Shown: positions 1 through 8,771, numbered from the stretch's first letter. The stretch is 64,000 nt of DNA from Acaryochloris sp. CCMEE 5410 (GCF_000238775.2 NZ_AFEJ02000001.1:1488001-1552000); one strand, 5' to 3'. Translations and numbers: made by a program. Notes: a model not told the origin generated them from the sequence alone.

Positions 1-1
1 C

Positions 2-151
2 GTTATTCAACTTGGGGTTGCCCTGGGAGCGAGGGTTATTGGGCAACAGATGCTCAACCGTCATCAGATGCCGGAGTTGCCACTGCGGTTTTCGGGCTTT
101 GCCATTTGTGGGGTCGGCGCAGCCTTTCTCTCTTCCGTTTTTTTGGGATAA
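2..151 (+). CDS. C-terminal end of an unidentified, probably membrane, protein
   Basis: The frame is open from the left edge and stops at TAA 149-151, leaving 49 residues. They include two hydrophobic stretches (VIQLGVALGARVIG near the start and a Gly/Ala/Phe-rich stretch before the stop), which suggests the last segments of an integral membrane protein. The upstream part is outside the window, so the family cannot be named. It converges on purB, with about 50 bases between the two stop codons. Confidence 0.5.
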   Translation, partial: VIQLGVALGARVIGQQMLNRHQMPELPLRFSGFAICGVGAAFLSSVFLG

Positions 152-204
152 GGGAGATAGTTGAGAATTTCTAAGTTCTTACCCTATAAGCAGCGGTAAA
201 TCCC

Positions 205-1500
205 TTAGATATCCAATCGCTGATAAACCTGATCGAGGTTCTGTAAGTGGCGACTGGGGTCAAAACAGTGGTCTAGTTCCTCAGCTGAGAGTCGTTTTTG
301 CACCTGTGGGTCTTGGCTGAGGGTAGCTTTAAAGTTGCCGCCTTCTTTATTCCAGGCTTGGTGAGCATGGGTTTGGACAATGGCATAGGCCTCTTCGCGA
401 ACCATCCCTTTATCCACTAGGGCGAGTAGAACGCTCTGGCTAAAGATAACGCCACCATACAGGTTCATATTCCGCTTCATATTCTCGGGATAGACCTGGA
501 GGTGCTTCACTAGGTCGGTGATTTCCACCAACATAAAGTGAGTCAAGATGGCGGCATCGGGAACAATCACCCGCTCCGCAGAGCTATGGGAAATATCCCG
601 TTCATGCCAGAGGGCCACATTTTCCAGCCCCGTCATGGCATAGCCCCGGACCACCCGAGCCAGTCCCGTGAGTCGTTCTGACCGAATCGGGTTGCGCTTG
701 TGGGGCATGGCCGAAGAGCCTTTTTGCCCCTTAGAAAAGAACTCTTCCACTTCCAGCACATCAGTCCGCTGAAGATTGCGAATTTCTACAGCAAATCGCT
801 CAATGGATGCGGCCACTAGGGCTAGGGCATTGAGATAGTAGGCATGACGGTCCCGGGAAATCACCTGGGTGGAGGCTGCTTCTGGTTGTAGCCCTAATTT
901 TTGGCAGGTGAGGCATTCAATCTGGGGGTCGATATTGGCATAGGTGCCAACGGCACCTGAGATTTGGCCAACGGCGACTTCTTTTTGCGCTGCGATTAGG
1001 CGATCGCGATGTCGCATCATTTCAGCTAACCAGCCCGCTAGCTTAAATCCCAGAGTAATGGGTTCGGCATGAATACCGTGACTACGGCCCACCATCACGG
1101 TTTGGCGATGCTGTTGGGCTTGGTAACGAATGGCTTGAATCAGATTTTCCAGTTGGGGCAGCAAGATATCGAGGCTGGCCACCATCTGCAGAGCAATGGC
1201 TGTATCCAAGACATCGGAGCTGGTCATGCCCAAATGGATATATCGCCCGGCTTCACCGACGTATTCGTTGACGTTGGTCAAGAAGGCAATCACATCATGC
1301 TTGACTTCCGCTTCGATTTCTAAAATGCGCTTAACGTTAAAATTGGCTTTGGCTTTGATCGTGGCTAAGGCATCAGCAGGAATCTTTCCCAGTTCTGCCT
1401 GGGCTTCACAAACGGCAATTTCCACCTGTAACCAGGTTCTGAACTTATTCTCGTCTGTCCACAGATCGCCCATTTCGGGCAAGGTATACCGCTCGATCAA
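205..1500 (-). CDS. purB: Adenylosuccinate lyase
   Basis: Adenylosuccinate lyase catalyses two fumarate eliminations in purine synthesis: SAICAR to AICAR, and adenylosuccinate to AMP. The 431-residue product is normal for the family. It has the fumarase/aspartase superfamily signature SSAMPHKRNP at about 262-271 (the flexible loop with the catalytic Ser), the TSSDV segment near 93 and the HGIHAEP segment near 141. The N-terminus MIERYTLPEM is typical of this subfamily and supports the start at 1500. The enzyme acts as a cytosolic homotetramer (family knowledge). It stands alone on the minus strand and nothing looks disrupted. Confidence 0.97.
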   Translation of the reverse strand: MIERYTLPEMGDLWTDENKFRTWLQVEIAVCEAQAELGKIPADALATIKAKANFNVKRILEIEAEVKHDVIAFLTNVNEYVGEAGRYIHLGMTSSDVLDTAIALQMVASLDILLPQLENLIQAIRYQAQQHRQTVMVGRSHGIHAEPITLGFKLAGWLAEMMRHRDRLIAAQKEVAVGQISGAVGTYANIDPQIECLTCQKLGLQPEAASTQVISRDRHAYYLNALALVAASIERFAVEIRNLQRTDVLEVEEFFSKGQKGSSAMPHKRNPIRSERLTGLARVVRGYAMTGLENVALWHERDISHSSAERVIVPDAAILTHFMLVEITDLVKHLQVYPENMKRNMNLYGGVIFSQSVLLALVDKGMVREEAYAIVQTHAHQAWNKEGGNFKATLSQDPQVQKRLSAEELDHCFDPSRHLQNLDQVYQRLDI

Positions 1501-1615
1501 TGTATTGCCTAGATTTCAACTGAACTATTGTACGCTGCCTTGCTATTCTCTAACGGTTTTTAATCGGTAAAGGCAGAGCGCCAAGATTAGACAAAGCCAG
1601 CAGTACACAGGGAAT

Positions 1616-2179
1616 TCAGTCTTTGCTTAAACTGTCCTGTAATTTAGCGAGTAATTCTGCGTAAGCATCCCTCGCTTCTCGAAAGGTCGCGTCAGGATGA
1701 GCAGCGCGAAATGCTTTGACAGCTTGCGCTTCGTACTGGTCTTGTACCGCTTGAATAAATTCAATTGGAACCGAGCGTCCACTTTTCAGACCAAGATTAG
1801 GATGTGCTGGGTCCCATAATCCCCAATCCAGTGTGCGCGGGAATCTTCCCCAACGCTCTTGTTCGTAACTACACACAAACCCTTGGATTTGATCTAGTTT
1901 AAGATGTCGGCATGACCGACATTTTGCGGGAACATAAACCTTACTGGTGTAGTAGGGTGTATTCACCAAAATAGGATTTGTGGGGCCTTTAATGGGACAA
2001 GGGCCATGATCGAGCGCCAGGTATCCCTGTACTTGCTCCATCGCCCGCGTACACCCGCCCTCAAAGAGATGATCACAACTTCGACATTTTTGGGGAATTG
2101 CCCCCCACCCGAAATGGCAATATGGGACGGGTTCAACCGAACCGGGGACAGTGCAGCGTGGAAAAGCAGTTCTAAACAT
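1616..2179 (-). CDS. Cysteine-rich conserved hypothetical protein
   Basis: The 187-residue protein has two Cys clusters. The first, in the N-terminal 45 residues, contains CRSC followed by a Cys eight residues later. The second, near 87-105, contains CRSCRH plus a further Cys. Spacing and surrounding residues suggest two zinc-binding or iron-sulfur-type knuckles. The C-terminal third (EFIQAVQDQYEAQAVKAF and after) is predicted helical and has no Cys. No enzyme motif was recognised, so function is unknown; nucleic-acid or protein binding would fit a zinc-ribbon-like protein but is not shown. It lies between purB and a Uma2-type gene, both on the same strand. Confidence 0.6.
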   Translation of the reverse strand: MFRTAFPRCTVPGSVEPVPYCHFGWGAIPQKCRSCDHLFEGGCTRAMEQVQGYLALDHGPCPIKGPTNPILVNTPYYTSKVYVPAKCRSCRHLKLDQIQGFVCSYEQERWGRFPRTLDWGLWDPAHPNLGLKSGRSVPIEFIQAVQDQYEAQAVKAFRAAHPDATFREARDAYAELLAKLQDSLSKD

Positions 2180-2292
2180 TTATCCAGATCTCTTCTATGC
2201 CTATCAGCACAGCACCCTTAATGACTTTTTCACTAATGGTCATGATCTGAGCGAAAGTAAATGCTCATCCAATCTAGCAATAGACTTAGGAG

Positions 2293-2964
2293 TTATTGCT
2301 CTTGATCGGGCTGATGGGTCTGAAGCCAACTCCTCAAATTATTTAGAGCTGGGATCTCCCCATCCTGTTTACACTGCTCTAAATATCGATAAAAAATCTC
2401 TTTGGGAACCCAAGGGAACGTAGGGCTGACTTCGACTTCTTGATATTGACGTTGAATAAGCTGAAAAATACTAAGCGTCTTGCCATTGTAGCGCCAGAAC
2501 TCTGGTACTCCCATCACCGCATAGAGGCTATTTTTATCGACATCCGTATGGGTGATATCAATTTCAATCACTAGATCAGGGGGAGGATCTTTCTCCAGAT
2601 CAACTGTTCGTCCCCTTACTAACGCTTCATTTTGGATGTAGTAGCAGCGATCAGGCTCAGCTCCCTTAAGTAGATCATGGCGACGAAGCGTTGTAGAGGC
2701 CATACTTTTGATATTGAAGCCACTTTCGCTGGTCACAGCCTTGACGAAATCCCCGATGATGTCGCTAGGATTTTCATGGGCTTCCAAAGGAACCATAAAT
2801 TCTAAAATCCCTTCGTCATAAGTAATGTGAGCAGCCCGATGTTCGCCAAACGCCTCCAAAATTTTCTCATAGGTCTCCCAACTCACGCTATGGAGGGTTA
2901 AGCGTTGCTCGGCGACAGGGGTAGATATGAGTCCATCAGTGGGTGGTGGTTCAGTTTTAACCAC
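2293..2964 (-). CDS. Uma2 family (DUF820) putative PD-(D/E)XK endonuclease
   Basis: About 223 residues. The core (DLVIEIDITHTDVDKN, then a KNSLYAVMGVPEFWRYNG-like segment) matches the Uma2/DUF820 family, which is greatly expanded in cyanobacteria and has a restriction-endonuclease-like fold. The acidic D/E residues of DLVIEID are the expected metal ligands. Most members have no known role. I chose GTG at 2964 because AGGAG lies 7 bases upstream (complement of 2972-2976) and family similarity starts soon after. A longer frame to ATG 3087 exists, but its extra residues do not look like this family. Confidence 0.75.
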   Translation of the reverse strand: MVKTEPPPTDGLISTPVAEQRLTLHSVSWETYEKILEAFGEHRAAHITYDEGILEFMVPLEAHENPSDIIGDFVKAVTSESGFNIKSMASTTLRRHDLLKGAEPDRCYYIQNEALVRGRTVDLEKDPPPDLVIEIDITHTDVDKNSLYAVMGVPEFWRYNGKTLSIFQLIQRQYQEVEVSPTFPWVPKEIFYRYLEQCKQDGEIPALNNLRSWLQTHQPDQEQ

Positions 2965-3210
2965 GATCAAGCTCCTGATTAGTGAGATGTTTCTAAGATT
3001 AAGGCAATCTACTAAAGGGGCGACATGCCCCATGAACACCTTGCTACTTGGGCAATAACCAGATAGACAAGACAAAAGATGGGCCACAAAGGATGTATCT
3101 CCAGCTCACCTTACTGATAATGATATTGCCACTATACCAACCCCATTTACGCCATCACCGGTCTCCTGCCCCTCTTTTCTCAAGTGAAGCGATCTTCTAG
3201 GGGAATTCCC

Positions 3211-3765
3211 ATGCCCGAGTACAACTGGATTACCGAACAAATTTCAACCGTTACGGAATTCTTGACACCCGCAGAATGCGAATCATACATTGACCTGGCG
3301 GAATCCATCGGTTTTGAGGATGCACCTATCAACACGGCGTTTGGCCTTCAAATACAGAAAGATGTGCGTAACAACTCTCGTGTAATCCTTGATGACATCG
3401 AACGAGCCGCTGGATTGTTTGAAAAGATTACGGATTATGTACCTGTCAATATTGGTGATTGGGCTATTTGCGGGGTTAATGAAAGATTCCGTATCTATCG
3501 CTATGATGTGGGCCAACAGTTTGATTGGCATTACGATGGGTATTTTGAACGAAACAAAGATGAGCGTAGTCAACTAACGTTCATGGTCTATCTCAATGAT
3601 GGTTTTGCAAGGGGTGAAACAACCCTTGAATCTATTGAGATCAGACCTCAGCAAGGGCTGGCATTGTTCTTTGTGCACCAAATACGTCATAAAGGCCAAT
3701 CGGTTACGGATGGTAGAAAGTATGTTCTTAGAAGCGATGTTATGTACCGACGGATGAAAGCATGA
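3211..3765 (+). CDS. 2OG-Fe(II) oxygenase (prolyl 4-hydroxylase-like)
   Basis: This protein of about 184 residues has the double-stranded beta-helix iron-binding triad: the His and Asp of WHYDG (about 107 and 109) and a distal His in RHKGQ (about 160). An Arg in VLRSDVMY (about 174) is the likely 2-oxoglutarate carboxylate anchor. Length and motif order match small bacterial prolyl-4-hydroxylase-like oxygenases. The substrate cannot be deduced. ATG 3211 is preferred because GGGGA lies just upstream; an in-frame GTG at 3184 would add nine residues. No operon partner is evident. Confidence 0.8.
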   Translation: MPEYNWITEQISTVTEFLTPAECESYIDLAESIGFEDAPINTAFGLQIQKDVRNNSRVILDDIERAAGLFEKITDYVPVNIGDWAICGVNERFRIYRYDVGQQFDWHYDGYFERNKDERSQLTFMVYLNDGFARGETTLESIEIRPQQGLALFFVHQIRHKGQSVTDGRKYVLRSDVMYRRMKA

Positions 3766-3922
3766 GTATGGAATGAATCAGAGCGATAAAAAGCAGGTTG
3801 GATGACTTGCCAGCTTTTGCATCAACAGCTTATACCTGACCATTAGTTCTGAAGAGCTGTTGTGCCCTCTTAGGAAACGTTACACTAGCGCTTACGCACC
3901 TTATTTATCGAGCAATATAGAT

Positions 3923-5362
3923 ATGAAGTTTGACCTTCATCAGGCTCTCAATACCTTAGATATCAACGCGGATTGGGTGGGCCTACGTCAGGTGAATGAG
4001 AAAACCACCACCCATGCCGTTCGAGACGGGCGACCCCAAAGTAATGGTCGCGATTTTACCCAAGGCGTGATGGTGGAAGTCCTCGCGGAAGGCCAGTTTG
4101 GCTATGCCGCCACCAACCGCTTAGACCCAGCCAGTTTGCAAGGGGCCGCTGAGCAGGCGTATCAACAAGCGATCGCAACCTCTAAATGGGCCGTCCATTC
4201 CTTTACCCCCGAGGTGCGTCCTAAAGCCGTGGGCCAATACCAATCTCCCTTTCAGCAGCCCCTAGACCTGATTAGCGTTGCCGATCAGCTCGATCTATTG
4301 GTGAAAGTCTGTGACACTCTCCATGTTTCTGACCAAATCGTAAAAACCAGCGCCTTTACCCAAACCCTAGAAACGGAGCAGATTTTCGTTAGCAGTAACG
4401 GTACGGATACCCACCAAACCTTTGGGTTTGTAATCACCAACTATGAAGCGACGGCCCAAGACGGCAGCATTATCCAAAAACGCACCGACAATGGTCCCTT
4501 AGCCCGCTGTTATCAGGCTGGCTCTGAAGTATTTGACCCCGACCAGGTGCTCGCCCGTGCCCAGCAAGTGGGGGAACAGGCTATTGCTCTACTCGCCGCC
4601 GAAGACTGTCCCACCGCCACTACCACCTTGGTGCTGGCACCGGACCAGATGATGCTGCAAATTCACGAGAGTGTTGGTCACCCCCTAGAACTGGATCGGA
4701 TCCTTGGAGATGAGCGGAACTATGCTGGATCCAGCTTTGTAAAGCTCTCGGACTTTGGTCATCTGGTGTATGGCTCGCCGCTGATGAATATTACCTTTGA
4801 CCCCACGGTACCCGGTGAGTTTGCAGGCTATGCCTTTGACGATGCTGGGATGCCTGCTCAACGGGAGTATCTGATTAAAGAAGGTCTACTACTACGGGGA
4901 CTAGGAAGCTTAGAAAGCCAAGTCAGAGCCCAGGTGCCAGGGGTTGCTAACTTCCGGGCTCGTTCCTGGAACCGCGCCCCCATTGACCGGATGGCCAATC
5001 TCAACCTAGAACCGGGCCAATCCTCCTTTGAGGAGATGATTAGCACTATCGAATCTGGCGTCTATATGGAGGCCAATCGGTCCTGGTCCATTGATGACTA
5101 TCGCAATAAGTTCCAATTTGGCTGTGAATATGCCCGCCTAATTGAAAAGGGCAAGCTGACCAAAGTCTTGCGCAATCCCAACTATCGCGGCATTACCAAT
5201 CAGTTCTGGGGGAATCTGGCGCAAGTGGGGGATGCCAGCACCTTTGCCATGTATGGCACCCCCTACTGTGGCAAGGGCGAACCCAATCAGTGCATCCGGG
5301 TCGGCCATGCTTCGCCCACCTGTGTATTCAAAGAAATCGAAGTATTTGGAGGAGCCGCATGA
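3923..5362 (+). CDS. tldD: TldD-like metalloprotease subunit
   Basis: The 479-residue protein carries HESVGH at about 258-263, the HExxxH zinc motif characteristic of TldD. A Cys in the TPYCGKG segment near the C-terminus is in the region of the family's third ligand. TldD forms a heterodimer with PmbA/TldE and degrades or trims unfolded peptides (known from other bacteria). ATG 3923 begins MKFDLHQAL; upstream in-frame codons to 3860 lack family character. The gene is translationally coupled to the next one by an ATGA overlap, as expected for two subunits of one protease. Confidence 0.9.
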   Translation: MKFDLHQALNTLDINADWVGLRQVNEKTTTHAVRDGRPQSNGRDFTQGVMVEVLAEGQFGYAATNRLDPASLQGAAEQAYQQAIATSKWAVHSFTPEVRPKAVGQYQSPFQQPLDLISVADQLDLLVKVCDTLHVSDQIVKTSAFTQTLETEQIFVSSNGTDTHQTFGFVITNYEATAQDGSIIQKRTDNGPLARCYQAGSEVFDPDQVLARAQQVGEQAIALLAAEDCPTATTTLVLAPDQMMLQIHESVGHPLELDRILGDERNYAGSSFVKLSDFGHLVYGSPLMNITFDPTVPGEFAGYAFDDAGMPAQREYLIKEGLLLRGLGSLESQVRAQVPGVANFRARSWNRAPIDRMANLNLEPGQSSFEEMISTIESGVYMEANRSWSIDDYRNKFQFGCEYARLIEKGKLTKVLRNPNYRGITNQFWGNLAQVGDASTFAMYGTPYCGKGEPNQCIRVGHASPTCVFKEIEVFGGAA

Positions 5363-6723
5363 GCACTAGCGTTGTAGTCAGCCCCACGGAGACCCTGGCG
5401 GCGTGGGAATCCACCTTTAACCAGTTGGCCGATTTACTGTTGGATAACCTACAGGCGGGAGAACATCTCTCCATTGAGTTGGCGGGAGAGCAAAGCCACT
5501 TTATGCGCCTCAATGCCGGGAAAGTTCGCCAGTCGGGTCTAGTGACCGATGCTAGCATTAATATTCGCTTGATTGCCAACCAGCGCACGGCCTATGCGGG
5601 ATTCCCCTTTACGGGAGATCTGGCGGTGGATAGTACCGTGGCTTTAGAGCAACTCCAGCAATTGCGCCAAGACTTACCCCAACTGCCAGAAGACCCCTAT
5701 ATTGTCCTGCCGGAAAACTATGGCTCCAGTCGGGAAGCCTATTCTGGTCAGCTACTCGCCCCCGATCAGGTCTCTGCTGCCCTTTTACCTGCGGTGCAAG
5801 GGGTCGATTTTACGGGCATTTATGCCTCAGGTCCTATCGTTCGCGCCAACCGTAACTCCGCAGGTCAACAGCATTGGTTTGCCACGGAAACCTTTGTGCT
5901 TGATTATTCCTTAATTGCCCCCTCTGAAAAAGCCGTCAAAGCCACCCTGGCAGGCCAAGCCTGGGACCAAACCGCCTACACGGACCAAATCCAGCAGTCC
6001 ATTACCCAGCTCGAAGTGCTCGATCGCCCCGTTCAGGTGATTGAACCAGGGCAATATCGCACCTATTTTGCCCCCGCTGCCACTGCTGAATTGATAGGTA
6101 TGCTCTCTTGGGGCGGGGTGAGTGAAGCCTCCATGCAGCAGGGCGGCAGTGCCTTGGCTAAACTTCGGGAAGGCAAGTCTTTGTCACCCCATTTGTCCTT
6201 AAAAGAGAACTTCAGTTTGGGCTTGGTGCCTCGATTCAATAGCTTGGGAGAGGTTGCCCCGGAAGAGGTGCCCCTGCTTGTGGAGGGTCAGCTCGTTAAT
6301 ACCCTGGTCAATGCTCGCACGGCCAAGGAATATCAAGTTACAAGCAATGCTGCTAGCGCCCATGAGGGGATGCGATCGCCGGAAGTATCGCCTGGAACCC
6401 TCAGCACAGCAGACATCTTGGCGCAATTGGGAACGGGGTTATACCTATCTAATTTGCATTACCTGAACTGGAGCGATCGCACCGGCGGACGAATTACGGG
6501 GATGACCCGCTATGCCTGCTTTTGGGTGGAGCAGGGTGAAATTATTGCACCGATTAAAGATCTGCGGTTTGATGACAGTCTTTATGAATTTTTAGGTACA
6601 AAGTTAGAGAACCTCACCGACACCCAGGAATTTATCCCTTGTGTGGACACCTATGGCGCTCGCTCCTTGGGTGGTTCTCTGATGCCAGGATTACTGGTTA
6701 ATGACTTTACCTTTACCCTGTAA
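5359..6723 (+). CDS. pmbA: PmbA/TldE-like protease partner subunit
   Basis: The 454-residue protein belongs to the TldD/PmbA fold family but has no HExxxH motif, as expected for the non-catalytic partner that completes the peptide-binding chamber. Conserved C-terminal segments of the family are visible, including SPGTLSTADIL and the SDRTGGRITGMTRY region. The start at 5359 overlaps the tldD stop (ATGA) and has GGAGGAG-type ribosome binding sequence within the end of tldD, which decides it over the earlier in-frame codon at 5290. The two genes form a bicistronic operon. Confidence 0.88.
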   Translation: MSTSVVVSPTETLAAWESTFNQLADLLLDNLQAGEHLSIELAGEQSHFMRLNAGKVRQSGLVTDASINIRLIANQRTAYAGFPFTGDLAVDSTVALEQLQQLRQDLPQLPEDPYIVLPENYGSSREAYSGQLLAPDQVSAALLPAVQGVDFTGIYASGPIVRANRNSAGQQHWFATETFVLDYSLIAPSEKAVKATLAGQAWDQTAYTDQIQQSITQLEVLDRPVQVIEPGQYRTYFAPAATAELIGMLSWGGVSEASMQQGGSALAKLREGKSLSPHLSLKENFSLGLVPRFNSLGEVAPEEVPLLVEGQLVNTLVNARTAKEYQVTSNAASAHEGMRSPEVSPGTLSTADILAQLGTGLYLSNLHYLNWSDRTGGRITGMTRYACFWVEQGEIIAPIKDLRFDDSLYEFLGTKLENLTDTQEFIPCVDTYGARSLGGSLMPGLLVNDFTFTL

Positions 6724-6896
6724 CCCAGTATGAGTAGCAGTTTTAAGCCTGACGCCTTGTCTATGTCTCAAAAGTGATATTGGATAATTGCTAAATGTCC
6801 AACAAGTAGCGGTCTAGATTTACTTGTGCTCCCTTCTCTGTGGAGTTTACATCACGAAAATGGAATGGTATTCCACCACAATTTGTGATGGTCTTC

Positions 6897-7003
6897 AGTT
6901 AACTTTCATCAAACGATTGAAATCAGCAGTTGCTAAAGGGCTAAAAGGTAATTTCTGTATTATTGATCCGCTGCATCGATTTGTTATTCATCTCAAGTTA
7001 GCT
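6897..7003 (-). other. attC-like inverted repeat 1
   Basis: On the minus strand the element opens with AGCTAACTT, which covers the stop codon of the 82-residue gene, and ends with AAGTTAACT. The two ends are complementary at 8 of 9 positions. Inside, AATAACAAATCGATGCAGCGG faces CTGCTGATTTCAATCGTTT, giving a second, imperfect pairing. Total length is 107 bases. Outer boxes of the GTTRRRY/RYYYAAC kind enclosing an imperfect palindrome right after a small gene are the hallmark of integron cassette attC sites. No integrase is visible, and covariance scoring has not been done. Confidence 0.45.
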
Positions 7004-7241
7004 GCTGATCGGCTCTCGTGTATCGCCCTGATTCCAACTCAGCATCAAGAACCGCGCGGAGAGCTTCGACAAACTCCCTCTTGCAAGCTGGGTCGACACT
7101 GCCTCCATCATCTAATAAACTCATGTCGCTGAGTTCGTCGGCTATCAATCGCTCGGGCAGATACTTCCATCTACGCAGCAGGTACTCATATGCTGCCAAG
7201 TAGGCTTGTTCAACAGTAATTTCGTCAGAATATTCAGTCAT
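6993..7241 (-). CDS. Small acidic hypothetical protein
   Basis: The 82-residue product is strongly helical and acidic, with a conserved-looking core (EQAYLAAYEYLLRRWKYLP, then SLLDDGGSVDPACKREFVEAL). It looks like a real small gene and not an antisense shadow, because composition and amphipathic pattern are protein-like throughout. The family is not recognised. It starts 24 bases after the stop of the 141-residue gene on the same strand and ends inside an attC-like repeat, so the two may share one cassette. An immunity or antitoxin-like role would suit the neighbourhood but is speculation. Confidence 0.55.
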   Translation of the reverse strand: MTEYSDEITVEQAYLAAYEYLLRRWKYLPERLIADELSDMSLLDDGGSVDPACKREFVEALRAVLDAELESGRYTRADQQLT

Positions 7242-7265
7242 TTACAGCAAATGATTGGTAGCTTG

Positions 7266-7691
7266 CTATGAGTCATCTCTTCTACTCCGTTCCCAGTCAT
7301 TCCAATATTTTTTGCATGCCAGAGACAGATTGGTGTAGGTAACTAAAACACCGTTGTCCAGCTCACAAGCGGCATCCACGTAGTTTAGATACAGTATGCC
7401 ATTAGTACAGCAGACTGAGATGTGGCACTCCTCATCTTTTGCGCTCAGGATTTCGAGGTCACAATCCCTCAATTGAGTGAGATCTTTGGAAAGCTCTGAG
7501 TTCTCGAAGGGGATGAATGCCGCATTACTACAACTGTGAAGGTGTACCCAGAGAAACTTAGACCCACTGGCTAGTACATCACATAGATACTCTACTTCGA
7601 CCTTCACAGAGATGTCGCCGGGACACTCACCACTGAAAGCGACAATGCTACCGTCGTGTAGCAGGTTCCAGATATTAACACAGGAACTCAT
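7266..7691 (-). CDS. Hypothetical protein of the small-gene cluster
   Basis: The 141-residue protein has no recognised domain. It is rich in Cys (about nine residues) and predicted mainly beta-stranded, with alternating hydrophobic segments such as HISVCCTNGILYLNYVDAA. It lacks a signal peptide and membrane helix. The start at 7691 is the first ATG after the attC-like repeat at 7740-7830, giving a short leader typical of cassette genes. It sits immediately before the 82-residue gene, so the two are probably co-transcribed. Function unknown. Confidence 0.5.
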   Translation of the reverse strand: MSSCVNIWNLLHDGSIVAFSGECPGDISVKVEVEYLCDVLASGSKFLWVHLHSCSNAAFIPFENSELSKDLTQLRDCDLEILSAKDEECHISVCCTNGILYLNYVDAACELDNGVLVTYTNLSLACKKYWNDWERSRRDDS

Positions 7692-7739
7692 CAGAACTCA
7701 GGTCACTATGGTTGGTTACCCTCACAATTGAGGACTTGC

Positions 7740-7830
7740 GGCATAACAGTTTGCTTAGCCGCATTCGTTCCAGATCCGCTGGCCACAGAAGAATTATCAG
7801 TAGATGTCCGTTGCAGCACAGTGTAATGCC
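7740..7830 (-). other. attC-like inverted repeat 2
   Basis: On the minus strand it opens GGCATTACACTGTGCTGC and ends GCGGCTAAGCAAACTGTTATGCC. The two arms pair through most of their length (GGCATTACACTGTGCT against GGCATAACAGTTTGCT when the second is reversed), with a few unpaired extra bases. The span is 91 bases, inside the usual attC size range. The right box GTTATGCC resembles Vibrio-type attC ends. It lies just after the DUF6887-like gene and before the 141-residue gene, where a cassette boundary is expected. Confidence 0.5.
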
Positions 7831-7843
7831 ACCGCCGACGCGA

Positions 7844-8056
7844 TTAATTCGATTCCGCTTCACCAGAAGTTATTTGTTGGATCTTTTGCTCTAAAGCATC
7901 CTCCCAGTTTGGATCACCAGGATTGATTGTAATCATTCGCCCTGACGCTTTTGAGCGATCAACGTAGACCTGAAAGGCATTGATGTCTTCTCGATGAGCT
8001 AAGACATACTGACGTAACTTGTCAAGATTCATCTTGTCAAAATTAGCTTGTGTCAT
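7844..8056 (-). CDS. DUF6887-like small protein
   Basis: The 70-residue protein has the pattern LRQYVLAHREDINAFQVYVDR followed by an acidic helix with EDALEQKIQQI. This matches, from memory, the cyanobacterial DUF6887 family. Its ATG overlaps the stop of the preceding gene (ATGA), and that partner looks like DUF6888, the usual neighbour. The tight coupling, small size and location among HicAB and BrnTA relics suggest a two-gene module, perhaps toxin-antitoxin-like, but no activity is known to me for this pair. Confidence 0.65.
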   Translation of the reverse strand: MTQANFDKMNLDKLRQYVLAHREDINAFQVYVDRSKASGRMITINPGDPNWEDALEQKIQQITSGEAESN

Positions 8057-8244
8057 GGCTCATACCCTCCACTTGGCTTGATCTCAAAATCTAGACTGTC
8101 CCCAGCGAGCACATACAAGTTACCCGTTCGCTCATCGATCCTGACAAGTTCAACAGATCTAAACTGCCATCCAGGGTAAATTACGTTGGTCAGGCGATAG
8201 CAGAGTCTATAAAGCCCTTGAGCTTGCTCATCATTTGGTTCCAT
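8053..8244 (-). CDS. DUF6888-like small protein
   Basis: The 63-residue product has QAQGLYRLCYRLTNVIYPGW and VELVRIDERTGNLYVLAGD, the pattern I associate with the cyanobacterial DUF6888 family. It is the first gene of a pair whose second member starts on its stop codon. It is predicted alpha/beta, soluble and without a catalytic signature. It follows the attC-like repeat at 8259-8384 by about 15 bases. Function unknown; the coupling argues that the two products work together. Confidence 0.65.
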   Translation of the reverse strand: MEPNDEQAQGLYRLCYRLTNVIYPGWQFRSVELVRIDERTGNLYVLAGDSLDFEIKPSGGYEP

Positions 8245-8258
8245 GTTTGTTCAGTTTA

Positions 8259-8384
8259 ACCTAACCCACTGATGATAGCGGCTTGGAGCTTTGCACACAC
8301 AGATAGGCTCACTGGAGTGAGCAAATAGACACAAAGAATACAGTAGCTGTGTAAATCGAGCGTCCGAAGTAGTGCTTATTAGGC
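8259..8384 (-). other. attC-like inverted repeat 3
   Basis: The minus-strand left end GCCTAATAAGCACT, overlapping the hicB stop codon, pairs with the right end AGTGGGTTAGGT (reverse complement ACCTAACCCACT). These are close to the consensus attC boxes RYYYAAC and GTTRRRY. The span is 126 bases. The position fits a cassette boundary: it separates hicB from the DUF6888-like gene. The central part pairs only weakly by eye. Confidence 0.5.
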
Positions 8385-8591
8385 AGCAACTTCTATATAG
8401 GTCGATGAGGTGGATGGCTCAGGGATCTTATACCCTTCTAACTTTAGTCCATTCAAATGAAACTCGATAGCTTCACGCATATTTTGTTCAACCTCTTCGT
8501 ATGTTAATCCAGTTGAAACACAGCCAGGTAAATCAGGTGAATAAGCTGAATATCCAGTCTTTGTTTGTTCAATTATGGTGAGATAACGCAT
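8379..8591 (-). CDS. hicB: HicB-type antitoxin
   Basis: The 70-residue protein has the HicB partial RNase H-like fold pattern: a YSAYSPDLPGCVSTG strand-turn segment, then an EEVEQNMREAIEFHL helix. It lacks a C-terminal DNA-binding domain, as in the short HicB class. HicB neutralises the HicA mRNA interferase. The ATG overlaps the hicA stop by one base (TAATG), the usual toxin-first HicAB order. The antitoxin looks intact although the toxin is 5'-truncated. Confidence 0.85.
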   Translation of the reverse strand: MRYLTIIEQTKTGYSAYSPDLPGCVSTGLTYEEVEQNMREAIEFHLNGLKLEGYKIPEPSTSSTYIEVAA

Positions 8592-8758
8592 TATTTCAAG
8601 CCCGCTTGTTTTAAGATACTATTCAAAGTCCCTGCTGCAAGATCATCACTCAGTTTTCCTGAAACAGTTACTAACCCAGTTTTTGTGGAATGTTTGTACT
8701 GACGATGACTACCTTTTGTTCGAGCACCGACACGCCCAGCCCAGTGGCACCAGTGCAT
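8591..8758 (-). pseudogene. hicA: HicA-type toxin, N-terminally truncated
   Basis: The C-terminal part is clearly HicA: GSHRQYKH with the catalytic His, then a glycine-rich strand and LNSILKQAG at the end. The usual first 15-20 residues (helix plus an LVRTKGSH-type lead-in) are missing. They are replaced by MHWCHWAGRVGARTKG, which is encoded by an attC-like sequence fused to the gene. This points to a deletion joining the preceding cassette boundary to the interior of hicA. The reading frame can start at ATG 8758, giving 55 residues, but such a protein is probably inactive. Confidence 0.65.
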
Positions 8759-8771
8759 GCGATTGTTATCC
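8741..8771 (-). other. Half attC-like site between brnA and hicA
   Basis: The minus strand reads GGATAACAATCGCATGCAC and continues GGTGCC, with the TAA serving as the brnA stop. It resembles AATAACAAATCGATGCAGCG inside attC-like repeat 1 and the left end of Vibrio-type attC sites (TAACAAACG). The matching right arm with a GTTA box is absent, as if deleted together with the hicA start. Confidence 0.35.

Noticed and set aside
1069-1570. Plus-strand frames opposite purB
   Set aside because: They are shadows of the purB reading frame; purB is conserved in full.
6824-7132. Plus-strand frame of 102 codons
   Set aside because: It is antisense to the 82-residue gene and the attC-like repeat and has no protein-like pattern.
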